This document shows positions 1 through 10,126 of a stretch of DNA of 64,000 nucleotides, piece by piece. The position numbers and the translations under genes are program-made. This DNA is from Apodospora peruviana (lineage: Eukaryota; Ascomycota; Sordariomycetes; Sordariales; Lasiosphaeriaceae). The DNA lies in assembly GCA_033439685.1 (NCBI GenBank), contig JAUEDM010000007.1:2222501-2286500 (forward strand), read 5' to 3'. The notes under the pieces are model-generated. The model was not told the DNA's origin and did no database searches. It saw nothing but the letters and a program-made list of their open reading frames with translations. Numbering within the stretch: position 1 is the first letter of the stretch; each line of letters opens with the position of its first letter.

Positions 1-2423
1 CGCTAGCTCTCGACTGCGATCGCTCATGAGCCCCCGCGCGCGACGCTGATCGCTCAAGAATGCTATCAATCGTGGAAGGTGCCGTGCCTCCCCGACGCTG
101 GGCCATCTTGAGATCCTCAATCTCTTGATACAGGCGCTCCTTCTCCCGGTTGCGCGAGGTAAGCATGGAAGTCTGGGCGCCAACCTCGCGGCGTAACTCG
201 GCATTCTCATGCCGGAGTTGCTCACTTTCCCGGCGGAGTTCCTCAACCAAAGTACTACCTGCACTCAGCGTCCCAGTGTGATCCATGTCGCCCGAGTAAG
301 CCGTCGTTGGGCGCGTGGGAGACATGGGCTGCTCTCGCTGCTTCTTGGTAATGTTGTAAATGTTAGTAGTGTGATGTAGTGCACCACCCACGGAATGTTG
401 CGAGAGCTCCTGCTTGAGCCGGAAGACCTCGTCGCGGAGCCGGCGGTTATCCTCATCGCCCTGCTCCCTCCTCGCGGTCTCCTGCTCAAGTAGGTCCTTC
501 CAGACGTCGGCTTCTTCTTGGCGACCGAGATTCTCGCCCATCCTCTCGCCGGCTTTCTCGCCAAGAGTACGAACAACCTCGGTCATGCGCCGCTTTTCAG
601 CCTCCTTGTTGAGGTTCTCGTTCCTGAGCCTCTCAATCTCGACCATGTACTCCTCCATCTGCTCCCTCAGGTAGATGATCTCCTCTTCGCGCTCCTGTGC
701 CTCTTGATCGAAGGGCGCATCGTCGTCAGACTGAAGGCTCCGAGCGGTGCCCGGGCGCTCGTTTTCGTCCTTCATCTGCTTCTCGAGCTCCTTGACGCGC
801 CGCCGCAAGACCTTGTTGTCTCTCTGCAATACCGCCAGTCCAGTTTTGAGCTCGACGTTCTCCGAGATCATTTCCTTAATACCTTCCTCGGAGAGCTTGT
901 CGAGGCGGTCACTCAGAAACATGACCTTGAGTTTCAGATCAAAGTTCTCCTTGCTCAGCCGCTCAATCGTGCTGCTTTGCTCTTTCAGCGTCAGACTCCT
1001 GCCGCCGTTGCGGCTCGTAGCCGTTGACGCACCGAGGCCGGCTATGCTGTTAAAATCGCTCGGCTTTCTCGGCGTTACAAGGCCCCCTTTGCTCTTGTAT
1101 TCTCTTGCCAAGGATTCCGGGACCTGGACGTCGCGAACATGGCGGGCAATCACGGTGTCTGTCGGGGCCGTAAGGGCGGCAGAATTTCGCTTGGCCTTGG
1201 GAGTCTGGAGCATGTCGTCGTCTTGGTCGCGGTGGTTCGGGCGCTGCGGTGACTGAAGGTTCCGGTCAGTCTCGTCCAGGGTTTCAAGCTCCCCCAAGTT
1301 TGACCCGGAAGTGTCGTTGAGATCCTCGATCCCGCTCGCCATACTGCCCATGCTGATAGACCGAGACAACACATTGCTCAAGCTCCGCCGCATGCCCAGC
1401 GAAGGGACCGCGCCACCGGACTGGAGCGCATAGTCGGTGCCCAGCCCTACCGTGACGTCGCTCTCTGGGTCCGTAACCAGCGACGAGACCGACGAACGCT
1501 GGCTTGCGTTCCGGCTCCGCAAGTATTTGGGCCTCTGCTTGGAAACCATGAGCACCTGTCCCGGGGTGTGCCCCGCATCGGCTGAAAGCTTGTAGAGGTT
1601 GTTATCAGAGCTCATATGCCGCAAGCCAACAGAGTTCCTCCCTGAAGCTGATTCGGACTGCGACGAGTTGTAGCTGTTGGAGTTGGCGCCCGCCTGATCC
1701 TGGTCCGAATATTGGTCATCGGCCGCATCGCTGCTCTCCTCGCCGTGGTCGGTTCGGCCTGCACTTGCTTGGGAAACTGCGCGGGAGATTGTCCTTGCTG
1801 CCGCCGCTGCGGTTGGGGATGACGAAAAGGCCTCCAGCATTGATGTTCCATTTCCGTTGCTTGCACCCGCCTCAACCTCTCCGTCTTTACTCTCGGTCAG
1901 TCGGGATTCGTCGATGTCACCTTCCGGTGGGGGTGGTGTATGACTAGGAGAGGGCAAGCTTTGCGATTCGTCTATGGTCTCGTTTGCATTAAAGAGTGGC
2001 CGGGATGATGCTCGGGCAACAGGCTTCTTGGTGGGAGAATCGAACAGGAAGGTATCGTCAACACCATTATTCCAGGCCGGGATAGGGGACAGAGGAGCGG
2101 AGAAGCTCGACTCGATGTCTTGCAAATGTTGATGGACAGCGATCTCGGCTTGGGAGTCGGAATGCCTTAGCTCCATGCTGGGGCCATCGAGGAAGCTGGC
2201 CTCGACAGTCTCTCGAGGTTGTGGGCGAAGAGTTGGTATGTTTTCGGGCTTGAATGTGGTCGCGGTGGATGTCGTTGTCGGCGCGGGCGAGATAGAGGGA
2301 GGATGAGAGTTGCCGTGGTCAAAAGTCTGTCTTAATGGCGCCGAGGATGCTGGCTCGTCCTCTCTTGGGTCGACCCTGTGTGCAGTAGAAGGTCGCGACC
2401 CGGGGGTCTGGCGGTTCTCGTCG
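1..2423 (-). CDS. MTOC/spindle-pole-body coiled-coil protein with Cnn_1N motif (ApsB/Mto1/Pcp1-like), partial
   Basis: A single minus-strand frame is open from about 2423 to the left edge (more than 800 codons), so the C-terminus lies outside the window. The first half is Ser/Pro/Thr-rich and disordered. A motif reading KENFDLKLKVMFLSDRL at about 950-905 matches the centrosomin N-terminal motif 1 (Cnn_1N), which binds gamma-tubulin complexes. It is followed by long heptad-rich coiled coil. This arrangement is known from ApsB/Mto1 and Pcp1/PcpA proteins that nucleate microtubules at septa and spindle pole bodies. The start is unresolved: the nearest ATG (2434-2432) is in another frame that stops after 33 codons, and the main frame has a TGA at 2426-2424. 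A short 5' exon, or an indel near 2380-2420, is therefore implied. Which of the paralogous families it belongs to is inference. Confidence 0.8.
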
Positions 2424-2434
2424 TCATGATCCAT

Positions 2435-5334
2435 ATTTGCTGGCTAGCGCTGTTTGTCGCGGGGTCGGTCGACGCGCTGATCAGTTACGGTTTCATGATC
2501 AGCAGCCAGGAACGCGTCGCACTGCAAATCGTCACGGTATCGATGGTGGCAGGGTGGGATATCGGACGGAAAGGAGTTCGGATCGCAACCTCGATGTTTC
2601 GCGCTCGGTCCCTTTCCCAAAGCTCGCTTTTGGGGCTTTCAGGATCCACGGAATGACCTTGGAAGGCCTGGGCAAGGGCATGGGGCTGCAAGACAGAAAA
2701 GGCCCAAAAATTTCCCGAGGCGTGCAGGTGCCAAAGCGTGTTGGGTGCGTGGTCGTGTTCTGCCCCGTGCACCCCTCCAAGATCCCTGTTGCGGTTGCTA
2801 CGACACCCGCTGACGCACATGAACCAATGGCGGATCACCCGGCGGGGTCAGCCCAACGCCGACGAAAAGGTGAAAGGCTTTCCGAAGCAACGGGAAGTCG
2901 AGAAATTCGATGCAGGGGAAGTCAGGGGTAGGGATAAAAGATAACGCTAGAAAAAGGAGGTGACGATGTCCCTTCCCTTTGTTCACTGACAGCTTGTAAT
3001 CTGAATTTGACTGGTTTAAAATCATAGTTGCCGGTTTGTGGTTTACAAATAACACGGCTTAAATAAATAGGATGTAGTGAACATCTCTGCAAAGGTGTAT
3101 GGCTGTTATCGAAGATAACTGAACTTTGAGAACAGCCGAAACTAAGACGACTTTTGGGCCTTTAGTAGGTCTACCATACCTAAGTACACGGTAGAAGCAA
3201 CAGGCTCATCCGCTCGTCTCCATCTTCCCTAGAGCGATACCTACACTAACAATTAAAGACCCATAACCATAAAAATGCCTTATTCTCACTTAGGGGTCAA
3301 CAGCTCCCTTGAGTGCTTGAAGTTTCGGTCCTACGGCAACTTTTTTCACCCTCACCATCTCCACATCCGCATCCTCAAAATTCCCAGATCCCTTGAGTTG
3401 CTGGGAGCTCATTTGATTTCTTCATGACCCGCAGCACTGGAGTAGCACCGGTCGAGACCACAGCAAACCTATCCCTCTCGTAACTCAGATAGGTATCATG
3501 ATGCTGCAAGAGCACTAGTCTGGCCAGGACACTTTTTCGGCTTGCGCCCAGCGCCGGGGCGTGCGCCGCCTCTCTTGCTCTTCTTTTTCTCAATTTCACC
3601 ACTGATAATAGTTCCAGCGGCGGACCGAGATTGGGTGCCGCCGCCAGTTGAGTCAACCACTGGGTTATCTAGCCAGTCGCCGGCCTGGGGCGCGACAGAC
3701 TCAACCGCGCTGCCGGTTGAGTCAATCACCGGAGCCTCAAGTCAGTTCCAGTCCTCGTAGTCGCCGTATAGGCATCTTGACCTAGAGGTACCACAACCAC
3801 GCGCCTGATTTTCAATAGATCGAGGTCAAACACTTGTTACATCTCGAAGGCCTCACCCGACTTGGAAAAGTTGAAGAGTTCCAGTCTCGCTAGATTTAAC
3901 CAAAAGAATGATGTGAATATTTTTTTGTGAAACTTACCGTACACTCTTTGCACCATCCTCCCATGCTGGCAATAGTTATGCCCCAGCAGCATTTGTCTTG
4001 GATCGCCTTTCGACGGTGCTGAGCCTAGACCTTGCTCAAAATCGGTGGACGCTTGCAGTCCGTGGTACCATCTTGATTCGGTCGAAGAAACAGCAGCACT
4101 GGTCAAAGAAGACGGAAACATCCTCCGAGTTCTTCTGCACCTTCAGGCTCCTGACCAGACAACGGAGGGCTTCCTGGTCGTGGATGGGGCCGTCAGCCCC
4201 ATCACTCTTGTGAACTCCTGCGCTGTCGTCCGCCATGAAGAAAAAAGACCGGTCGTTGTATGATGCAGGTGAGCTATTCGGGCAGTGTTTATTTGTGGAG
4301 ACAGTAGATCCCGACAAACATCCAATAGTCGGGTTCGTTGTTGCAGACTCTTGTTGCGTAAGGCCGTGAAGAGTGAAAACAAGGAATCTCAAAGTTCGTT
4401 TGTGTTTTTTCGGGGTCTTCGTTTCCTAGAAAGTAAAGCGATTGATTTCCTGTGCGCAGAATAGATCACTGGCAGGGTGCCTTTTCGTGGGCTGGCTTCC
4501 GTGGGCAGTTTGATTTCGTCTCAGCAACATCAAATCACACACGACCCTGGTTTGCTGGCGCCAAAGCTCTGTCCGCAAACGCAAACTCCACAAACTGCCC
4601 AAGTTTGGCGTTCGGTTACTAGCTGTAATAATGTTGAAACTTTGAAATCACGAACGTTAGAAATCAAGTCCGGTGGCATCTTTGTGCTCTATAAGCCTTC
4701 CTCAGGCTGATATTGGTTCAATTCTTTGGTCAGGTTAGTCATCGAACGGTGAATGGTTCAAAGCCATGCCGATATTAACATCCTTGATTCAACATGAATG
4801 AGGTATCTGATGATGCGATTCTAGGTCTTTCTCTCGGTGCTGGCTGGGTTCCATCGTGTTTCATGCTTGAATGTAGGTAGTTACGAGTCTTTGTTGTGAC
4901 ATCGTCAACCACAGGTACCTAAGTAGGGAAGGTCTTTCTGACCGCCAAAGTTGTCTGGCCAAGCAACATCTTACACCATGTATGTCGTTAGTGGTGGCTG
5001 TGTGAGGCCGTGGGAGAGTTTGTCATACCCTAAGACTAGGTAGGTACATAATTACTCCCTTAGGTACCTATCGACCGCCCCTCTCGGCTTTTAAAGAGCT
5101 GAAAGCATTCTGACTGGGCGTAATCGGCATCAGGCCACCGCTCACCGAGCACACGTTCAGCTCTCAGCAGGGTATCCGTAAACATGTAACTTACAAAAAA
5201 GCGCACTTCCCTTCTTTAATTCATCGTGGTGATTTATACGGACACCAAAACCTTTCGGCGCGGCAGACACGACACGATGATTTAGTCGGTGCGGGCGTCT
5301 GGCCTCCCGACGGACAGATAAATCTCACATCGCC
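2435..5334. other. Intergenic region, no confident gene
   Basis: About 2.9 kb. It contains the 5' region of the MTOC gene, several TAGGTACCTA-like motifs (for example near 4912-4920 and 5061-5070) and scattered short frames without codon structure. Two minus-strand fragments are noted only as possible remnants. One at 3729-3496 encodes a basic Gly/Arg/Pro motif (RGGARPGAGRKPKK) but has no ATG in frame. The other is a 66-codon ATG frame at 4236-4036. No RNA gene was seen. Confidence 0.5.
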
Positions 5335-5814
5335 ATGGCCGAGGTGCTCGGGCTAGTCGCCGCCATCATCAAGGTCGCGTCATTCGGACTGAGGCTTTCC
5401 AAGACGTTACGCGACTACCGCGCCGCTGTCGTGGGCTACGAGAAACGACTCCGCGGACTGGACAAGGACATGAGCTTTACATCAGGCGTCATCGCCGAAC
5501 TTGGGTCGCTGCTTGAGGATGCCCGCGTCCAGGCACTGGTCTCGGCGCGCAGCATCGAGCTCGCCCGTGATGCCGTGACCAAGTGCAACGATGACTTCCC
5601 TTTCTCGCCCAAGAAATGGCGGTCAGTTTGGAAAGCAAGAGTTCAGTCCGTCCCTTATGAGTCGGCAAAGATCCCAGCCGAGCTCCCAGGACTGCATGAA
5701 CTCGGATCTAATGCGCCGGAACTGGATCTTTTGGCGGAGCTGGGATACCCAGGCTTTGCCTCTTCGTCTCTGTCTGGCACTGCTCAAGAACAGGGAGACT
5801 CGGAGCAGTTTTGA
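5335..5814 (+). CDS. Orphan HeLo-like / fungal NLR N-terminal domain protein (159 aa)
   Basis: Intronless 159-aa frame with a good ATG context (gccATGGcc). It opens with a hydrophobic amphipathic stretch (MAEVLGLVAAIIKVASFGLR) and a helical Leu/Glu/Lys-rich body. This is characteristic of the fungal N-terminal domain family found at the front of NACHT/ankyrin NLR-like proteins (PF17111-like; related to the HeLo membrane-targeting fold). In such proteins it is normally followed by a P-loop or ankyrin region. Here the frame ends right after the domain, with a low-complexity Ser/Glu tail, and nothing in the next 600 bp resembles a continuation. It may be a free-standing domain, a truncated NLR remnant, or an adaptor-like product. 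Family assignment is by pattern recognition; function in incompatibility is inference. Confidence 0.6.
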   Translation: MAEVLGLVAAIIKVASFGLRLSKTLRDYRAAVVGYEKRLRGLDKDMSFTSGVIAELGSLLEDARVQALVSARSIELARDAVTKCNDDFPFSPKKWRSVWKARVQSVPYESAKIPAELPGLHELGSNAPELDLLAELGYPGFASSSLSGTAQEQGDSEQF

Positions 5815-6431
5815 TTCGAAATAGAATTACATCAGATGTTTTGCCAAGATCAAAGAGAGAGGGACAGATGTCTGACCACTGGATGATTATCAAGCTACAC
5901 ATCTTACTTTTCTGACTCTATCTTACCTAAAACAAGCCATATATCCCTATCTGGAATACATGCACCCTTACACAAAGGATGCCATAAGACGTTGCTAAGC
6001 GAATGCAGAGGGAAGTCCGCGGACCTCGACCTCGGGTCTTGGCTCTTGACATGAAGTCCTTTCGATGAAGGAATTCGACTGATAACCGCTCCAATAGGTA
6101 GTCCATCTCTGGCCAAGAATCTGACGACATCCCAAGTCCGCGAACATGCAAAACCTAGATCGGGAGAAATAATACCTAACCCAACCCTGCTAATATATCA
6201 CGGACGGCTGAGAGACGAGCAGCCCCTCCCCTGCACCTACCGTCTTCGCACTTATCCGACATGTGGCGTTCATTGCGGGTTAGCACCGCAGCCTCGCTCA
6301 CTCCAGCTAAAAGCCCTTGCGTTGTGAAACCCGCCGAGATTGCACATAAAAACAAAACTGTCACCTTGACCGCCTTCCCACCGAACCCTTCTCCTCTCTC
6401 CACCACCACCACCCGTAAACCCAATATCACC
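5815..6431. other. Intergenic / 5' region of SDR gene
   Basis: No gene is seen. The last about 150 bp before 6432 are C/A-rich and pyrimidine-rich, as in fungal 5' leaders. An in-frame upstream ATG at 6261 would add 57 residues of low-complexity sequence to the SDR and is considered leader. Confidence 0.5.
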
Positions 6432-7457
6432 ATGGCATCACTCTACTCATTATGGACGCAATACTTTCCACCATGGTACAGCGCGCCCGTGACGGAAGCC
6501 ACGCTGCCAAACCAATCCGGCAAAGTCTTCATCGTCACAGGCGGCTCCTCAGGCCTGGGCTACGAGCTCACGCGCATCCTTTACAGCGCCGGCGGCAAGG
6601 TCTACGTGCTGACGCGCTCCAAAGCCCAAGCCGACGAGGCGTTTGCACAGATCAAGACCTTCTACGACAACAAAAAATCTGATCGGGGGACGCTGCACTT
6701 CATCCCCATGGACCTGACCGACTTTGCCACAGTCCGATCTGCGGCACGGGAATTTCTGGCTCGTGAAGACCGGCTCGACGTGCTCTTCAACAACGCCGGC
6801 ACGGGGCCCGTCGAGAAGGCGCGTCCGACAGCCCAGAACCACGAATTTCATTTTGCTGTCAACGCGCTCGGGCCTTTCTTGCTCGCGCGCTTGCTGAACC
6901 CCGTCTTGGTCAAGACTGCTTCTACCCTGCCAAAGGGCAGCGTGCGGGTGGTCTGGTCCGCCTCGATACTAGTCGAGATGATGGCCCCGCCGACGGGGAT
7001 ACGGCCGCAATTCCTGCGAGACGAGAGCGTCGCGATCGAGCCCAAGGAGCTGTACTCGAGCACCAAGACGGGGTGCTGGTTTCTCGCATATGAGTTTATG
7101 CGGCGCCAGCAGGCTGCCAAAGATGACGCGCCGATTGTGTTGCACATTGCCGGGAACCCGGGAAATCACAAGACGCAGATCTGGCGGCATGCTTCGTGGC
7201 TGCTGTATCTCTCGCTGTGGCTGATATTGAGAAATCCGGTCCACGGTGCGGAGACGTATCTGTGGTTGGGGGTGTCGGATGATGTTACAGTGCAGGATGC
7301 GGTTGAGGGCAAGTTCGGGATCCCGGATGGGCGGTGGCATCCGGGCCAGAGGGCGGATTTGGTCAACTCGTTGAAGGTGGTCGAGGAGGGCGGGTCGGGT
7401 AGGGCTAGAGAGTTTTATGAGTGGTGTGAGGAGCGGGCGACGGAGTTTATTGTTTAG
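6432..7457 (+). CDS. Short-chain dehydrogenase/reductase (341 aa)
   Basis: NAD(P)-dependent oxidoreductase of the classical SDR type, close to retinol dehydrogenase/WW-domain-oxidoreductase-like fungal proteins. The glycine-rich cofactor motif TGGSSGLG is at residues 36-43, the NNAG motif follows near residue 117, and the catalytic YxxxK is present as YSSTK with an upstream Ser (VVWSAS). The start at 6432 is preferred over the in-frame ATG at 6261. It has a caccATGG context and gives a normal N-terminus, whereas the extra 57 residues are Pro/Thr-rich and unlike the family. The gene is intronless. A hydrophobic stretch after the active site (SWLLYLSLWLIL) may associate with membrane. The substrate cannot be told from sequence. 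Confidence 0.88.
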   Translation: MASLYSLWTQYFPPWYSAPVTEATLPNQSGKVFIVTGGSSGLGYELTRILYSAGGKVYVLTRSKAQADEAFAQIKTFYDNKKSDRGTLHFIPMDLTDFATVRSAAREFLAREDRLDVLFNNAGTGPVEKARPTAQNHEFHFAVNALGPFLLARLLNPVLVKTASTLPKGSVRVVWSASILVEMMAPPTGIRPQFLRDESVAIEPKELYSSTKTGCWFLAYEFMRRQQAAKDDAPIVLHIAGNPGNHKTQIWRHASWLLYLSLWLILRNPVHGAETYLWLGVSDDVTVQDAVEGKFGIPDGRWHPGQRADLVNSLKVVEEGGSGRAREFYEWCEERATEFIV

Positions 7458-8485
7458 GTTTAGTAAGTGTGATTTCTACCTGCTGTGGTGAGACTGTATG
7501 AATTCCCCCATTTAGATACTAGGTATAGAGGTTTGTTTTTTTCGATTTGATTCAAGTTGGTACGGGAATTACCTGTTCAACTAGTTCTAATGATATTATG
7601 TCCTTGGCTTTGGAAAACAATTTACTACTGGCTGTAAAAGGTACCTTGCATCGTGTAATCAAGTGATATAACGGAGCCGTCGTAATCCCGGACTGCCGGG
7701 GTTTTATCAATATATTGGTGGTTTGGAGTGTCGCAATGTTCTCGCCAAAGTCTGGGAGGCACAGACAAGGGGACGGGCCAAATACCTGCAACCTAGGTAG
7801 TCTTGGCGTTTTGATTCCAGGTCGATCTCGGCGCGGGCGAACAGCCGGCTCCCACTCATTTGGTCTTCGACTCTTCACAATGCTTATTATTTTCGTTTTC
7901 CCCATTTTCCGGTTGGGATCAAAAGCATAATCATCCCAAAAGTGGCTTTGAAAATACATCAACATCTTGGCAGAGTGGCTTGGAAGAAGGAAGTGCACTT
8001 CACTGCATTAAGCGACCAGGTCATCACCGTACATGTGTGGCTGACGCATTACCATTTTCATCTTCTACGGGCTCTCAAGCCGGGTGCGGTCGCCGGAGCG
8101 TCGACCCTGCGGCACGGCACAGCTGGAAAAGGAGTCACCCGCGGATAATGAGACGGACATGGCCGCCGCGGCCGGTTACAAGCCTGCTCAAGACGGCACT
8201 CGGATTCAGGGTAGTACTTTGCATGGATGCGTTAAATGTTCTCAGAGGCAGCTGCTCTGGGCCAAGATGAATATGTCCATCTCGTCTGTGCGACATGGAG
8301 ACCAACTGACATAAGTCTGACGGATATTTCTGGTCTTTGTTCCCTGCTGTTCATCTCATTCATAATTACTTTGTGTTTACTTCTCAGTGCAACTCTTCCA
8401 AAGATCCAACTCAATTTACAAAATATACCCAAACCAACTAATACGTCTTTGATTCACAAAGACACAACAACCACAAACCGCCATC
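7458..8485. other. Intergenic region
   Basis: No supported gene. The short frames on both strands lack codon bias or motifs. A TAGGTA-type motif occurs near 7790-7800. The last about 150 bp are C/A-rich leader of the small gene at 8486. Confidence 0.45.
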
Positions 8486-8839
8486 ATGTGCTGCTCATCC
8501 ATGTACTCCTGCTTCTTCAAGAAGTCCCACAAACCCAGCAAGAACAGTGCTGTTCCACATCAGCAGAACGGTGCTTACACGAAGCCAGCGAAACAAGATC
8601 CCGTTGATAAAGGCACGTAATACTTCACCGTGCCTAGGTCTCGTGTTGATCGTATCGTCAAAACCATCATGTTCTTCAAAGACTGACCTTTTCTTCCTCT
8701 CACAACAGCCGTATCCGGTTTCCTGCAAAAGGGCGGCTACAAAGCCGACCCCCATCACGTCGAGATGATGACGGACGGAGCGCGCAACATGTTTGAGAAG
8801 AAGACTGGCCGCAAGGTGCCGGGATTCATTTCCAACTAG
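8486..8839 (+). CDS. Small conserved-looking protein, two exons with a GC-AG intron (85 aa)
   Basis: Exons 8486-8612 and 8709-8839. Exon 1 begins ATG TGC TGC and encodes a Cys-rich N-terminus (MCCSSMYSCFFKK), then a Lys/Pro/Ser-rich linker. The only intron that keeps exon 2 open begins AAAG/GCACGT, a good GC-type donor. It ends ctctcacaacag and is 96 nt long. Exon 2 encodes a Gly/Lys-rich helix-forming segment (VSGFLQKGGYK...HHVEMMTDGARNMFEKKTG) and ends FISN. With the usual GT donor at 8616 the second exon would hit a stop. The clustered N-terminal cysteines suggest palmitoylation (inference). I cannot name the family; its length, intron and clean frame argue that it is real. Confidence 0.65.
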
Positions 8840-9489
8840 CCTGAAGCTTGCTGGAATTTCATCACTTTCTAGTATCATATGACAAACGACAGGGGTTTCT
8901 TTCGTTTGAGGAATTCAAGCGTGTATTTTGGAGTTATTTGGGTTATTTACACGGAGTTGAGTTGGAGTTGGGCATGGCAGATATCACGAGCAAAAATAGG
9001 GGGACATGGCGTTTGTGGTTAACTCACACTTGACGAAATGAAAAGGTTTTATTGAATCGTTCATGGTCGTACACTAAATTTTATCTCAAAATATATCTCA
9101 AACTCGCCAATACATGTGCATGTCCAAATCGTCGAGGAAGTTCCTCGCTCCCAGTAAGTACTGTTTACTTTCCCCCTTTCGTTGACTCGCAAATTCACCC
9201 GGAACACCGAGAACGCACCCCTTCAGATCGAACTCCGTCATACAAGCCAAAATAAAAATAATAATAAAAAAAAGTAAAAGAAAAGGGTGCTTACCCCATG
9301 TACACCATTTACCCCTGAGTCCATCTATGCACGCAAACTTCATATCGCCCACAAGAATGAACAAGAAAAGAAAAGCAGGTATAGAGATCCGAGTATATCC
9401 AAGAAGGTAGCCAAGAGACAAGGTAATACTGCTCACCTTTTCCACTGCTTCAAAAACTCAAACTTCAAACATCACGATCATCATGGATA
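8840..9489. other. Intergenic / 3' region
   Basis: Convergent 3' region between the 85-aa gene and the membrane-protein gene. It holds an A-rich run at 9252-9285 and no gene. Confidence 0.45.
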
Positions 9490-10126
9490 TCACGAATCGT
9501 CCGCAAAAACCTGATACGCAATCACCATGATCCACAGCAAGAATATCGCGCCCACAACCCCAAACGCAAACACGGCCTGCCAGCTCTGGCATATGCTCCG
9601 CTGCTGCAGCCACGCGAGCGTGTGCTCGCTCTGGCCCGTCGGTTGGGGATTCGCGCCGAACACGACCAGATTGCAGTTGGAGCTCACAGACCCCGACGGG
9701 CCCCAGAGCTGCACCGAGATCACAATCAACCCCACGAGCCACAGAACGAAGAGAATAAAACCGCCTATCATTACGATGGACGGCAGCAGCCGGCGCTGGA
9801 AGATGAGCCAGAGCAGCAGGATAATAAAAGTGACCGTTAACGCGCCGACGGTTATGTAATACGGAAAATACCTTATCGCACCTCAGTTAGTCTTGCGAGG
9901 GGAGAAGGATGAGACGGAGGTGGACATACCATGGGACTCCTAAAAGGAGAGTCTGCTGGATCTGAATGAAAGTCGAGAAGACGCCAATGATGGTGCAGGC
10001 GGCCACGAGCATGATCAGCATCCAGATGTTCAGCTGGACGGCCGGCCAATGGTATTTGTGGACGCGCTCACTGACGATCCGGCGCTCGTAGACGAGCGAG
10101 CCGCTCGTTACTGTCGAGGAGGCCAT
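9490..10126 (-). CDS. Four-TM MARVEL-like membrane protein (192 aa)
   Basis: Two exons: 10126-9930 and 9871-9490. The intron starts GTATGT and ends GATAAG, and contains CTAAC as branch site; the split codon restores Trp. The product has four hydrophobic segments (beginning VQLNIWMLIMLVAAC, YYITVGALTVTF, VMIGGFILFVLWLVG and AVFAFGVVGAIFLLW) with short loops and a short basic N-terminus. This is the topology and size of fungal MARVEL-domain proteins, which act in membrane apposition and vesicle trafficking. The loop between TM3 and TM4 carries Cys and Trp residues. An in-frame upstream ATG (10315) exists, but MASSTV at 10126 gives the expected short tail. MARVEL assignment is inferred from topology. 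Confidence 0.75.

Noticed and set aside
4036..4236. 66-codon ATG frame on the minus strand
   Set aside because: No motif, no convincing intron and no recognised family; chance is as likely.
7552..7998. 148-codon minus-strand frame downstream of the SDR
   Set aside because: No ATG-supported start, motif or biased composition.
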